Source: Phycisphaeraceae bacterium (lineage in GTDB: Bacteria; Planctomycetota; Phycisphaerae; Phycisphaerales; SM1A02). Taken from it: 64,000 nt of DNA. Under the pieces are notes generated by a model. It ran no database searches. It was not told the origin of the DNA and saw nothing but the letters and a program-made list of their open reading frames with translations. The translations under genes and the position numbers were made by a program. The stretch lies in assembly GCA_019636735.1 (NCBI GenBank), contig JAHBWY010000004.1:372001-436000 (forward strand). Direction: 5' to 3'. Every line of letters begins with the position of its first letter. Position 1 is the stretch's first letter. Shown piece after piece: positions 7,693 to 15,991 of the stretch.

Positions 7693-9353
7693 CCTGTCGG
7701 CAATCCCTTCGAGCGCCAGATCCGCATGAGATCGGCGTGTTCAATGGCTTCAGTCACCAGACCATCGGCATCAATGCGTCGCAGTCGCTCCCCGTCACGG
7801 CCGAAAAGCTGCTTCATCTCCGGCGAATCTGCGCTTGGCCGGGAGATGAGCGTGTATCGACCGGAGCCATCGGGGTCGGCGGTCCAGCGGTCGATGCGCT
7901 GCGGCAGTCGGTTCGAGCGGCTGTCGTACCAGTAGAAGGAGTAGTCGCCATCGAAGGAGCCATCGCGCGGCAGCAGGATGCCCAGCAGGATGACCTCCGC
8001 CTGATTGATGTAGCCGACCTCGGGGATCTCCCACTCCTGCGACTGACGCGAGCGGAAGAGATCATCGCGCGTCGCCTGCGAACTCTGGCTGTTGACGACC
8101 GTCAGGATCGACCCCTGTTCGCCCGTTGACATGCGCCTCGCGCGCCATCCGGTCTGGCCGCCGGTGCTCGATTGACCACCTCGGCGCTCGGTGCTCACGA
8201 TCGACCAATTCTCCGCCTCGCGATCCCACGACTGCCAGAAGCGGCTCTGCATGTCGAGCGTATGGGTGGCGTCACCGCTCAACAGCATCTTCGCGATGAC
8301 CTCGACCATCAGTCCCATCTCAGGCTCCGTGCGGCTGCCCGCAATGCTCGAAGAGGAGACCTCTCCTCGCTCCTCTTCGAACACTCGAATGCGCAGGAAG
8401 CCCGCTTCGAGGTCACCGCCATCACGGCCGGCGCCGGGGCGATAGAGGCGGAACCAGCGCGGGCGCTCATCGGCCACGGCACGAAGGCGCTCGGGCGTGA
8501 GCGTCTTCAGGAATCGCTGGGTTCGGTCGAGTTTCTCCGCCTGCACCTGCGCGACGACTTCGAGGGGCGCGAGCGAAATCGTCGAGAACGCCGCGGCGAG
8601 AAGGCCATCGGCCTCGGCGAAGTCGAAGCCCGAAGTGATGATCGAGAAGACGATGAAGGTGTTCGGCCCCGTCTGAATCATCAGGTAGCCGGTCACCGCG
8701 GTGATGCCTTCGCCCGCAGGCATCGAGAGATAGGTGAGCTTCGCGTTGGCGCGGTCGATGGTCAGGTCGACATCGCGGATGATCGTGTACTCCTGCCCCT
8801 TCTCGACGAGGAACTCAAGATGCTGGCGGAGCTGCTGCTCCGGCGAACTTGTCGCCGCCGAGGCGACCATCGTCTGAACCCGCACGAGATAGCGCGGCGG
8901 ATCCTGGCCATCGTCGATGCGATAGGAGTTCGATCCGGGCATCGGCTCGACGATCGCGAACTTCGGCACGCGCATCTTCACGCCGAGGGCTTCGAGCTCA
9001 ACCACGGTGCGCGAGAGTCGGGAGAGGACTTCATCTTCGGGCTCGTCCCCATCGTCGCCGCTGGATGCAGGTGCCCCATCGGGCGCTGGACCGGGTGGTG
9101 GAGCCTGGCCCGTCGGCGCGGACTGCCCGCTCCCCGGAGGCGCCGACTTTGAAGCGGGGGCCCCGTCAGGCGTGCCACCCCGGGGCGAACCGGCCGCGGG
9201 AGAATCGCGGGAATCGGCAATCGGTGCCGATCCCATGGCGATTGGCAGCAGCAGGGTGGCTCCCAGCAGCGCCAGCCGCGCGCCCAAGTTGAATCGACGG
9301 TCCCGGGACGAGGTCCCGAGGCGGGCCCGGGCCGAAACTCCGAGGTCATTCAT
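7689..9353 (-). CDS. Secreted or membrane-anchored protein of unknown function
   Basis: The 554-residue protein has an N-terminal hydrophobic segment (LGARLALLGATLLLPIAMGS), a Pro/Gly/Ala/Ser-rich linker of about 60 residues with acidic patches, then a long mixed domain. Nothing in the mature part matches a family I can name. Segments such as GYLMIQTGPNTFIVFSIIT and YSFYWYDSRSNRLPQRID look like beta structure. The start at 9353 (MNDLG) is preferred over in-frame starts at 9392 and 9425 because it puts the hydrophobic segment near the N-terminus. It heads the leftward set and overlaps the lipoprotein start by 4 bp. Confidence 0.65.
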   Translation of the reverse strand: MNDLGVSARARLGTSSRDRRFNLGARLALLGATLLLPIAMGSAPIADSRDSPAAGSPRGGTPDGAPASKSAPPGSGQSAPTGQAPPPGPAPDGAPASSGDDGDEPEDEVLSRLSRTVVELEALGVKMRVPKFAIVEPMPGSNSYRIDDGQDPPRYLVRVQTMVASAATSSPEQQLRQHLEFLVEKGQEYTIIRDVDLTIDRANAKLTYLSMPAGEGITAVTGYLMIQTGPNTFIVFSIITSGFDFAEADGLLAAAFSTISLAPLEVVAQVQAEKLDRTQRFLKTLTPERLRAVADERPRWFRLYRPGAGRDGGDLEAGFLRIRVFEEERGEVSSSSIAGSRTEPEMGLMVEVIAKMLLSGDATHTLDMQSRFWQSWDREAENWSIVSTERRGGQSSTGGQTGWRARRMSTGEQGSILTVVNSQSSQATRDDLFRSRQSQEWEIPEVGYINQAEVILLGILLPRDGSFDGDYSFYWYDSRSNRLPQRIDRWTADPDGSGRYTLISRPSADSPEMKQLFGRDGERLRRIDADGLVTEAIEHADLMRIWRSKGLPTG

Positions 9354-9418
9354 GACGCCTGATAGGGTAGCACTCGCCCGGAGTCGAGCCATTGGAGGGG
9401 CCTTGGCGCCCCGCGTGC

Positions 9419-9446
9419 TTGACACCCCCGAGCCTTTCGGTACGAT
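9419..9446 (+). promoter_or_regulatory. Near-consensus sigma-70 promoter of the ribosomal protein operon
   Basis: A perfect TTGACA (9419-9424) is followed after 16 nt by TACGAT (9441-9446). The predicted start lies near 9453 and leaves a leader of about 145 nt before rpsJ. It is the best -35/-10 pair I found in the window and stands exactly where the S10 operon promoter is expected. Confidence 0.75.
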
Positions 9447-9596
9447 CTCCCTTCCCCCAAACCGGGCCTGAGGGATGGTCCCTCCGCGCCCGAATCCACT
9501 TGGATCACACTGATCGCACCTCGGCGCGTCGACCGCGCACGCCGAATCAACTCGACTACACGCCGAGTTTCACCCGAGCCCTCACGAGCACCACCC

Positions 9597-9905
9597 ATGA
9601 CCGGCGGCAACATTCGAATCCGCATGGAAGCCTACGACCACCAGGCGCTCGATGCCTCGGCGCGCGAGATCGTCGATCACGCGAAGCGCACGGGTGCTCG
9701 TGTTGCAGGTCCGATCCCGCTGCCGACGCGGCGCGAGATCTACACCGTCAACCGTTCGCCCTTCATCGACAAGAAGAGCCGCGAGCAGTTCGAGATCCGC
9801 ACGCACAAGCGCATCATCGATATCAGCGAGCCCAACCACCGCACGGTGGAGGCTCTCAACCGGCTGGTTGTTCCCGCCGGCGTCTTCATCAAGATGAAGG
9901 TCTAG
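9597..9905 (+). CDS. rpsJ: 30S ribosomal protein S10 (NusE)
   Basis: The 102-residue protein has the S10 signature: [47 protein letters not shown] and the C-terminal [11 protein letters not shown]. It sits in the 30S head and, in other bacteria, also acts as NusE in antitermination. It is the first gene of the cluster, 145 nt behind the promoter. No tuf, fusA, rpsG or rpsL precedes it, so the str operon is elsewhere. Confidence 0.98.
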   Translation: MTGGNIRIRMEAYDHQALDASAREIVDHAKRTGARVAGPIPLPTRREIYTVNRSPFIDKKSREQFEIRTHKRIIDISEPNHRTVEALNRLVVPAGVFIKMKV

Positions 9906-9982
9906 TCCCGCACCGGCCGTGTCCTCTTCGGCCGCGTCGCGCGGACTGAAGCGGACCTCCGGCCAACCCCCGAGATCCGCCA

Positions 9983-10669
9983 ATGGTCCCCGCCATCCTG
10001 GGCAAAAAGATCGGCATGACTCGCTACTTCACGGAAGACGGAAGGAATATCCCCGTCACTGTGATCGAAGCCGGTCCCTGCACGGTCACGCAGGTCAAGT
10101 CGAGCGAGTCCGACGGCTATTCCGCCGTCCAGATCGCCTACGACGACGCGAAGGCGCGTCGCACGCCGCAATCGCTCATCGCTCACGATGGGAAGGCCGG
10201 TGTCGGCCCGAAGCGCCTGCACCGCGAGGTGCGTTGCGACAACGACAAGGACATCGAAGGCGTTGAGCTCGGACAGACCCTGACGATTGCCACCCTCGAC
10301 GGCACGAAGTTCGTCGACATCACCGGAACCAGCAAGGGCAAGGGGTTCCAGGGCGGCATGAAGCGTCACCACTTCAAGGGCATGTGCGCCAGCCACGGCA
10401 CCGAGCGCAAGCACCGGACCTCCGGCAGCATCGGCAGCCACGGCACCGATCGTGGCCACGGTGCCAAGATCAAGAAGGGCAAGCGCATGTCCGGTCACAT
10501 GGGCGATGAGCGCGTGACCGTTCGCAATCTTGATGTCGTCGCCATCGACCCCGACAAGAATCTTCTTCTCGTGAAGGGGGCGGTCCCCGGAGCGAGCCAA
10601 GGCTATCTCTTCATTCGAGCCAGCAAGCGGCTCTACAAGCGGAAGGCACGCATCCAGGCCGGCAAGTGA
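9983..10669 (+). CDS. rplC: 50S ribosomal protein L3
   Basis: The 228-residue protein begins PAILGKKIGMTRYFTEDG and carries the central L3 loop (GKGFQGGMKRHHFKG and SHGTERKHRTSGSIG), which reaches toward the peptidyl-transferase centre. The C-terminal KRMSGHMGDERVTVRNL and VKGAVPGA are typical. It lies 77 bp after rpsJ and an unusually long 172 bp before rplD. Confidence 0.98.
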   Translation: MVPAILGKKIGMTRYFTEDGRNIPVTVIEAGPCTVTQVKSSESDGYSAVQIAYDDAKARRTPQSLIAHDGKAGVGPKRLHREVRCDNDKDIEGVELGQTLTIATLDGTKFVDITGTSKGKGFQGGMKRHHFKGMCASHGTERKHRTSGSIGSHGTDRGHGAKIKKGKRMSGHMGDERVTVRNLDVVAIDPDKNLLLVKGAVPGASQGYLFIRASKRLYKRKARIQAGK

Positions 10670-10814
10670 CCTGGAGGTTCGCAAAGGTCCACGCCAACGC
10701 CCGCAGGGCTGAGGCACGGAAACCATGCGGACGCGACAACCGAGCCCTGAACACCTGAGTCAAACCCTGCCCCCGGCCACCCATTGACAGGCCGAGGGAG
10801 GGGGAGGCGAAAGA

Positions 10815-10828
10815 CCGGCGCATGCCGG
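10815..10828 (+). other. Small hairpin just upstream of rplD
   Basis: CCGGC, loop GCAT, GCCGG forms a 5 bp perfect stem 13 nt before the rplD start, inside the 172 bp rplC-rplD gap. It could influence rplD translation; there is no T-tract, so it does not look like a terminator. Confidence 0.3.
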
Positions 10829-10841
10829 CAAGGTCCCACCC

Positions 10842-11504
10842 ATGATTGAACTGCCCGTCCTCGATAAGAACGGCAAGAAGGTCGATGTCCTCTCGATCGA
10901 CCCCGCATCCCTCGGCGGCGAGGTGCGCCCAGCGCTCCTCAAGCAGGCGTATGTGATCACCCACGGCAATCAGCGTCAGGGCTCGGCTCGGACGAAGAGT
11001 CGCGGCATGGTCGAGGGTTCGACCCGCAAGCTCTACAAGCAGAAGGGCACCGGCAACGCCCGGCGCGGCGCGGTCCGCACCATCATCATGAAGGGCGGCG
11101 GTGTCGCCTTCGCGAAGACGCGCACGCGCGAGGATCTCCGGACCTCGCTCACCAAGAAGATGCGCCGTCTCGCCAACCGCAATGCGCTTCTGGCGAAGCT
11201 CGTCGACCAGGAAGTGAAGTGCGTGAAGGATCTCTCCTTCACGGCGCCGAAGACGCGCGACTTTGCAACGCTCCTCAAGGCTGTCGGCGCCGACCGCTCC
11301 ACGCTGGTCGCGATCGACGGCGGCAACCGCAACGCCCTCCTGAGCGCCCGCAATGTCGAAGGCGTCTCGGTCTGCCGAGTGGAGCAGCTCAATGCCTTTG
11401 ACCTGCTGAACCACCGCTACCTGGTGGTTGACAAGGCCTCGCTCGAGGGCTTCCTCAGCGGCCGCATCTTCGAGACCACTGACCACGGCAAGGAGCAGGC
11501 GTGA
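10842..11504 (+). CDS. rplD: 50S ribosomal protein L4
   Basis: The 220-residue L4 shows GSARTKSRGMVEGSTRKLYK and QKGTGNARRGAVRTIIMKGG (the exit-tunnel loop), followed by FAKTRTREDL and the conserved C-terminal Rossmann-like half (LVAIDGGNRNALLSARN, VVDKASLEGF). In Escherichia coli L4 represses the S10 operon through the leader; whether this happens here is not visible. Its stop overlaps the rplW start (TGATG). Confidence 0.97.
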   Translation: MIELPVLDKNGKKVDVLSIDPASLGGEVRPALLKQAYVITHGNQRQGSARTKSRGMVEGSTRKLYKQKGTGNARRGAVRTIIMKGGGVAFAKTRTREDLRTSLTKKMRRLANRNALLAKLVDQEVKCVKDLSFTAPKTRDFATLLKAVGADRSTLVAIDGGNRNALLSARNVEGVSVCRVEQLNAFDLLNHRYLVVDKASLEGFLSGRIFETTDHGKEQA

Positions 11505-11779
11505 TGGAAGCCACTCTCGTCATCAAGAAGCCCCTCATCACCGAGAAGGCCACCTGGGCGAACAACCAGGGGCGCTACCTCTTCTCCGTGGATGGGCGAG
11601 CCACCAAGACCGACATCAAGAAGGCGATCGAGGAGCTCTACAAGGTGCGCGTCGTTGGTGTGAACACCATGACGCGCCGCTCGCGAGATCGCATCTATAA
11701 GTACGGCAAGGTGCCGGGGCGCATCACCAAGCGCGCCATCGTCCGCATTCATCCCGACGACAAGATCGAGCTCTTCTGA
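11504..11779 (+). CDS. rplW: 50S ribosomal protein L23
   Basis: The 91-residue L23 contains VIKKPLITEKATWANNQG, VDGRATKTDIKKAIEELYKV and VVGVNTMTRRSR. It forms the docking site for trigger factor, SRP and SecY at the tunnel exit. An in-frame GTG one codon earlier (11501) is possible; the ATG at 11504 overlaps the rplD stop and is preferred. Confidence 0.97.
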   Translation: MEATLVIKKPLITEKATWANNQGRYLFSVDGRATKTDIKKAIEELYKVRVVGVNTMTRRSRDRIYKYGKVPGRITKRAIVRIHPDDKIELF

Positions 11780-11812
11780 TCCACCCCGCGACTTTCGCTC
11801 AAAGGTGAACTG

Positions 11813-12667
11813 ATGCCCATTCGCGTCTACAAGCCAACCACGAACGCCCGACGAAACGCGTCGGTGAACCTCCATGCGGAGGTCACGAAGAAGCGTCCCG
11901 AGAAGTCGCTGCTGCGCCCGCTGCACAAGACGGGTGGTCGCAACTCGCAGGGCAAGCTCACGGTGATTCAGCAGGGGGGCGGCCACAAGCGCCGCTACCG
12001 GCTCATCGACTTCCGTCGCACCAAGGATGGCATGGTCGCGACCGTCGTCGGCATCGAGTACGACCCCAATCGCAGCAGCCACATTGCCCTTCTCCGCTAC
12101 GAGGATGGCACGCTGCGCTACATCCTGGCGCCGAAGCAGCTCACCGCCGGAGATCAGGTCCTGAGCTCCAATGACGGCATCGAGCCCAAGGTCGGCAACT
12201 GCATGCCGCTCAAGCACATTCCGACGGGTCTCGATGTGCACAATGTCGAGCTCGTCCCCGGTCGAGGTGGCACCCTGTGCCGCTCCGCCGGCATGGGCGC
12301 TCGACTCACGAACAAGGAAGGTCGCCTCGCCACGCTCGTCATGCCCTCGGGCGAAATCCGACAGGTGCTGCTCGAGTGCCGCGCGACGATCGGTGTCGTC
12401 GGCAACCCCGATCACGCCAATGTCGTCATCGGCAAGGCGGGCCGCGCCCGCTGGCTCGGACGCCGACCGCGCACCCGCGGCGTGGCGATGAGCCATCACC
12501 AGCACCCGCACGGCGGTGGTGAAGGCCGCTCCAAGGGTGGCCAGGAGCCGTCGAATGCCAGCGGCACCCAGTCCAAGGGTGGCCGAACCCGCAAGTACGG
12601 CAAGTCGAGCGATCAGCTCATCATCCGCCGCCGCAAGAGCCGCCGCTACGGCCAGCTCAAGCTCTGA
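11813..12667 (+). CDS. rplB: 50S ribosomal protein L2, unusual active-site loop
   Basis: The 284-residue L2 is full length, with KTGGRNSQGKLTVIQQGGGH, RLIDFRRTKDG, GIEYDPNRSSHIALL, and the C-terminal HPHGGGEGRSKGG. L2 binds near the peptidyl-transferase centre and supports subunit joining. The loop that in nearly all bacteria reads AMNPVDHPHGGGEG is here AMSHHQHPHGGGEG: NPVD is replaced by SHHQ, while the following HPHGGGEG is intact. The surrounding sequence and reading frame are clean, so this is a real substitution. Confidence 0.98.
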   Translation: MPIRVYKPTTNARRNASVNLHAEVTKKRPEKSLLRPLHKTGGRNSQGKLTVIQQGGGHKRRYRLIDFRRTKDGMVATVVGIEYDPNRSSHIALLRYEDGTLRYILAPKQLTAGDQVLSSNDGIEPKVGNCMPLKHIPTGLDVHNVELVPGRGGTLCRSAGMGARLTNKEGRLATLVMPSGEIRQVLLECRATIGVVGNPDHANVVIGKAGRARWLGRRPRTRGVAMSHHQHPHGGGEGRSKGGQEPSNASGTQSKGGRTRKYGKSSDQLIIRRRKSRRYGQLKL

Positions 12668-12705
12668 CGCACGCTCACCGCGATTGACACGAAGGAACCA
12701 CGGTC

Positions 12706-12996
12706 ATGTCCCGATCTCTCAAGAAAGGCCCGTTCGTCGACGAGAAGCTCTTCCGCAAGGCGGAGGCGATGCAGTCGGCGACGCGGCGCACCCCCATCAA
12801 GACCTGGCGCCGAGCCTGCACCATCGTCCCGGAGTTTGTCGGCATCACCTTCCAGGTGCACAACGGCAAGAACTTCATCGATGTCTTCGTGACCGAGGAC
12901 ATGGTGGGCCACAAGCTCGGCGAGTTTGCACCCACGCGCGTCTTCCGTGGCCACACCAACAAGAAGGAAGGGATCGAGGGTGGAGCGAAGGGCTGA
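12706..12996 (+). CDS. rpsS: 30S ribosomal protein S19
   Basis: The 96-residue S19 begins [15 protein letters not shown] and contains [35 protein letters not shown] and [12 protein letters not shown], all standard for this 30S head protein that contacts S13. It lies 38 bp after rplB and 79 bp before rplV. Confidence 0.98.
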   Translation: MSRSLKKGPFVDEKLFRKAEAMQSATRRTPIKTWRRACTIVPEFVGITFQVHNGKNFIDVFVTEDMVGHKLGEFAPTRVFRGHTNKKEGIEGGAKG

Positions 12997-13075
12997 CCCT
13001 TTCGCAACCTGCCCCCGATCGCCTCACCACCGACCTCTTCCACAGCGACCGCACCCCCGAACGACGAGATTCACG

Positions 13076-13438
13076 ATGGCCTACCAAGCCTCCCATCGCT
13101 TCGCCCGCATTGCTCCCCGCAAGGTGCGCCTGGTGACCGACATGATCCGCGGCAAGCCCGCCGACGAAGCGCTCACTGCGCTCGACTTCTGCAAGAAGCG
13201 CGGCGCCGTCTTCGTCCGCGAGGTGCTCAAGAGCGCCATCGCCAACGCCGAGGAGAACGACCTCGATCCGGGTTCGCTCGTGGTGGTCGAATCCCGCGCC
13301 GACGGCGGTCCCACCATCAAGCGCTTCCAGCAGAAGGATCGCGGTCGCGCGCATCCCATTCGCAAGCGCACCAGTCACATCATCGTCGCCGTTGATGATC
13401 GCCCCGCAGGCCGACGCGGAGCGGCCAAGGCGCGCTGA
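13076..13438 (+). CDS. rplV: 50S ribosomal protein L22
   Basis: The 120-residue L22 contains RIAPRKVRLVTDMIRGKPAD and the tunnel-lining C-terminal hairpin (RADGGPTIKRFQ, then AHPIRKRTSHI). The open frame extends upstream to 12926, but the ATG at 13076 (MAYQASHRFARI) matches the normal L22 start and avoids overlapping rpsS. Confidence 0.97.
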   Translation: MAYQASHRFARIAPRKVRLVTDMIRGKPADEALTALDFCKKRGAVFVREVLKSAIANAEENDLDPGSLVVVESRADGGPTIKRFQQKDRGRAHPIRKRTSHIIVAVDDRPAGRRGAAKAR

Positions 13439-13501
13439 TCGCCCGTTCACCCGACACCCCACCCACCGAGCCAACGAGCACACTTCAAGGATCCGCTGAT
13501 C

Positions 13502-14203
13502 ATGGGACAAAAGACGCATCCATTCGGCTTCCGCGTCGGCATTACCGAGCCGCACAAGAGTCGCTGGTTCGCCCCGAAGGCGCTCTTCGGCGAGCTGCTG
13601 GTGGAGGACTATCGCATCCGCAAGTATGTCGACAAGCGCCTCAACCGGACGCCTCCGTTCGCTGCGGTGAGCGACCTTCATATCGAGCGCACCCGTGAGG
13701 AGCTGACGCTCATCATCAAGACGGCGCGTCCGGGGCAGGTGGTCGGCATCAAGGGCCAGGATGTGGAGCGCCTCACGAACGATCTCCAGGCGCTCACCGG
13801 CCGCAAGGTCGTCATCAAGATCATCGAGATCAAGAACCCCGAGATCGACGCTCGCTTGATCGCGGAGAACATCGCCGAGCAGCTCAAGAAGCGGGCCAAC
13901 CTTCGCAAGGTGCTCAAGCAGCGGGCCGAGAGCGCGATGCAGAACGGCGCGAAGGGGATCCGCATCCTGCTCGCCGGTCGCCTCGGCGGCGCGGAGATGA
14001 GCCGCACGCTGGACATTCGTCTCGGGAGCATTCCCCGCTCCACACTCCAGGCGCAGGTCGAGTACGCCCTGGTCCACAGTTTCACCACCTACGGCGCGAT
14101 CGGCGTCAAGGTCTGGGTCTTCAAGGGCATGTACACGGAGGCGGACGACGAGAACACCTCGAACGCCGCCGGTGGTCGCGCCCGAGCCCGAGGCCGACGC
14201 TGA
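13502..14203 (+). CDS. rpsC: 30S ribosomal protein S3
   Basis: The 233-residue S3 begins MGQKTHPFGFRVGITEPHKS. It has the KH-domain GxxG loop (VVGIKGQDVERL) and the C-terminal S3 domain (RILLAGRLGGAEMSRT, VKVWVFKG). It lies at the mRNA entry site and has helicase function in other bacteria. The tail ends in an Ala/Gly/Arg-rich stretch. It is 63 bp downstream of rplV. Confidence 0.98.
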   Translation: MGQKTHPFGFRVGITEPHKSRWFAPKALFGELLVEDYRIRKYVDKRLNRTPPFAAVSDLHIERTREELTLIIKTARPGQVVGIKGQDVERLTNDLQALTGRKVVIKIIEIKNPEIDARLIAENIAEQLKKRANLRKVLKQRAESAMQNGAKGIRILLAGRLGGAEMSRTLDIRLGSIPRSTLQAQVEYALVHSFTTYGAIGVKVWVFKGMYTEADDENTSNAAGGRARARGRR

Positions 14204-14241
14204 GTCTTGCTGTTTTTCACCGTTGAACCCACGAGGACGCC

Positions 14242-14661
14242 ATGAGCCTTCTTCCCAAGCGTGTCAAGTTCCGCAAGCAGCAGCGCGGCAAGCTGCGCGG
14301 CAATGCCACTCGCGGCAACTATGTCTCCTACGGCGACTACGGTCTTCAGAGCCTCGAACCCCATTGGGTGTCGGGCAAGCAGCTCGAGGCGGGCCGCATC
14401 GCCGCGCAGCACTTCCTCCGTCGCCAGGGCAAGCTCTACATTCGCGTCTTCCCCGACAAGCCCATCTCGAAGAAGCCGCTCGAAACCCGCATGGGAACGG
14501 GCAAGGCCGATGTCGAGTACTGGGCGGCTCGCGTGAAGCCGGGCACCATTCTCTTCGAGGTGGCCGGCGTCTCCGAGGAGCTCGCCAAGCAGGCGCTCGC
14601 CCGAATCGCCCACAAGATGCCCGTCCGTTGCCGTTTCGTCGGCCGGCGGCTCGCCGTCTGA
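14242..14661 (+). CDS. rplP: 50S ribosomal protein L16
   Basis: The 139-residue L16 shows LLPKRVKFRKQQRGKLRG, RKPLETRMGTGKAD-like KKPLETRMGTGKADVEYWAA, and KMPVRCRFV. It binds between the A-site tRNA elbow and the 5S region. Length and motifs are normal. Confidence 0.98.
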   Translation: MSLLPKRVKFRKQQRGKLRGNATRGNYVSYGDYGLQSLEPHWVSGKQLEAGRIAAQHFLRRQGKLYIRVFPDKPISKKPLETRMGTGKADVEYWAARVKPGTILFEVAGVSEELAKQALARIAHKMPVRCRFVGRRLAV

Positions 14662-14696
14662 TCGATCGACCCAGATACGCCACACGAGTTCGCACC

Positions 14697-14912
14697 ATGG
14701 CCAAGACCACCACGGCATCCGAGATCCGCAAGTACGCGACCGACAAGCTGCTCGCTGAAGCCAAGGCGACGGAGCGCAAGCTCTTCGACCTGCGCAGCCA
14801 GACGGTGACCGAGAAGGTCGCCGACACCTCCCAGTTCAAGAAGCTCCGCAAGGAGATCGCGCGACTCAAGACCGAGGCCCGCGCCCGCACCCTTTCCAAG
14901 GCCGCGAAGTGA
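14697..14912 (+). CDS. rpmC: 50S ribosomal protein L29
   Basis: The 71-residue helical hairpin has ATERKLFDLRSQTVTEK and KKLRKEIARLKTEARAR, the two long helices of L29, which sits by the tunnel exit. The frame is open far upstream, but the ATG at 14697 gives the family length. The stop overlaps the GTG start of rpsQ. Confidence 0.96.
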   Translation: MAKTTTASEIRKYATDKLLAEAKATERKLFDLRSQTVTEKVADTSQFKKLRKEIARLKTEARARTLSKAAK

Positions 14913-15229
14913 CCAGCAACCGCCGATCCATCACCGTCCCCGAGAAGAGCCCGCGTCGCGTGGGCATCGTGGAGAGCGCTGCGCGGGACAAGACCCGCAC
15001 GGTGGTCCTCCCGTTCGTGTCGCGCCACCCCAAGTACGGCAAGTATGTCCGCAAGCGGACCCGGCTTCATGTCCACGACGAGAAGAACGAGTCGAAGCTC
15101 GGCGATCGCGTGGAGATCGCGGAGTGCCGGCCCATCTCGCGGACCAAGAGCTGGGTGATCATTCGCGTGGTCGAGAAGGCCCTTGAGCCCGCTGAGGTCG
15201 TCTTCAACAACGAGGAGAACACGCGATGA
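14909..15229 (+). CDS. rpsQ: 30S ribosomal protein S17
   Basis: The 106-residue S17 has an OB-fold core ([57 protein letters not shown]) plus an extra 12-15 residues at each end compared with the usual 84-88. It starts at GTG in a GTGA overlap with rpmC and ends in an ATGA overlap with rplN, so the three genes are tightly coupled. Confidence 0.96.
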   Translation: MTSNRRSITVPEKSPRRVGIVESAARDKTRTVVLPFVSRHPKYGKYVRKRTRLHVHDEKNESKLGDRVEIAECRPISRTKSWVIIRVVEKALEPAEVVFNNEENTR

Positions 15230-15612
15230 TCCAGAAGGAAACACGCCTCGTCGTCGCCGACAACTCCGGCGCCAAGGAAGCGATGGTCATCGGTGTCCTC
15301 GGCGTGAGCACCGCCCGGGGCAAGTTCCGCCGCGTCACGATGGGGGTTGGCGATCGCGTCGTCTGCTCCGTCAAGCGCGCCCTGCCCACTGGCGATGTCA
15401 AGACCGGCGACAAGGTCCAGGCGGTCATCGTCCGCTGCAAGTACCCCACGCGTCGCGAGGATGGCAGCTATGTCCGCTTCGACTCGAACGCGTGCGTCCT
15501 GATTGACAAGGACGGCAACCCGCGCGGCACGCGCATCTTTGGCGCCGTCGCCCGCGAGCTGCGCGAGAAGAACTACATGAAGATCGTGTCCCTGGCCTCG
15601 GAGGTGATCTGA
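15226..15612 (+). CDS. rplN: 50S ribosomal protein L14
   Basis: The 128-residue L14 begins [18 protein letters not shown] and contains [38 protein letters not shown] and [12 protein letters not shown]. It forms the intersubunit bridge with h14 and is the first gene of the spc-type section. Confidence 0.98.
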   Translation: MIQKETRLVVADNSGAKEAMVIGVLGVSTARGKFRRVTMGVGDRVVCSVKRALPTGDVKTGDKVQAVIVRCKYPTRREDGSYVRFDSNACVLIDKDGNPRGTRIFGAVARELREKNYMKIVSLASEVI

Positions 15613-15615
15613 ACC

Positions 15616-15966
15616 ATGCCTCGGCATATTCGAAAGGGTGATCTGGTCATCGTGACCGCCGGCAACGACCGCGGCGCCACGGGCGAAGTCCTCGCCATCG
15701 TGGACGATGGCGATCGCGTGGTGGTGCAGGGCGTCAATGTGCGCACCAAGCACCTGCGACCGACGCAGCAGCGGCCGCAGGGGAGCACCATCCGTCGCGA
15801 GTTTCCCGTGCACATCTCCAATGTCAGCCCGGTCGTCGACGGCAAGCCGACCCGCGTGCGCTTCCCGGTGAAGGCCGACGGCACCAAGGTGCGCGTCGCG
15901 GCGCGAGGCGGCAAGGAGCTGCATGTTCTCCATCGACCCCGTAACGCGCGGAAGGCGGGCGCCTGA
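15616..15966 (+). CDS. rplX: 50S ribosomal protein L24
   Basis: The 116-residue L24 has the KOW motif (IRKGDLVIVTAGNDRGATGE), VVVQGVNVRTKHLRPTQQ, and the family's HISNVSP segment. It is an early assembly protein at the tunnel exit. It begins three bases after the rplN stop. Confidence 0.97.
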   Translation: MPRHIRKGDLVIVTAGNDRGATGEVLAIVDDGDRVVVQGVNVRTKHLRPTQQRPQGSTIRREFPVHISNVSPVVDGKPTRVRFPVKADGTKVRVAARGGKELHVLHRPRNARKAGA

Positions 15967-15991
15967 GCGCCATCCTCCGCAGAGGTGATCC

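Noticed and set aside
10784..10812. A TTGACA before rplD that could be an internal promoter
   Set aside because: No acceptable -10 lies 15-19 nt downstream; the region there is G-rich.
12926..13075. Upstream extension of rplV
   Set aside because: It would overlap rpsS by 71 bp and add residues unlike L22; the ATG at 13076 gives the normal start.
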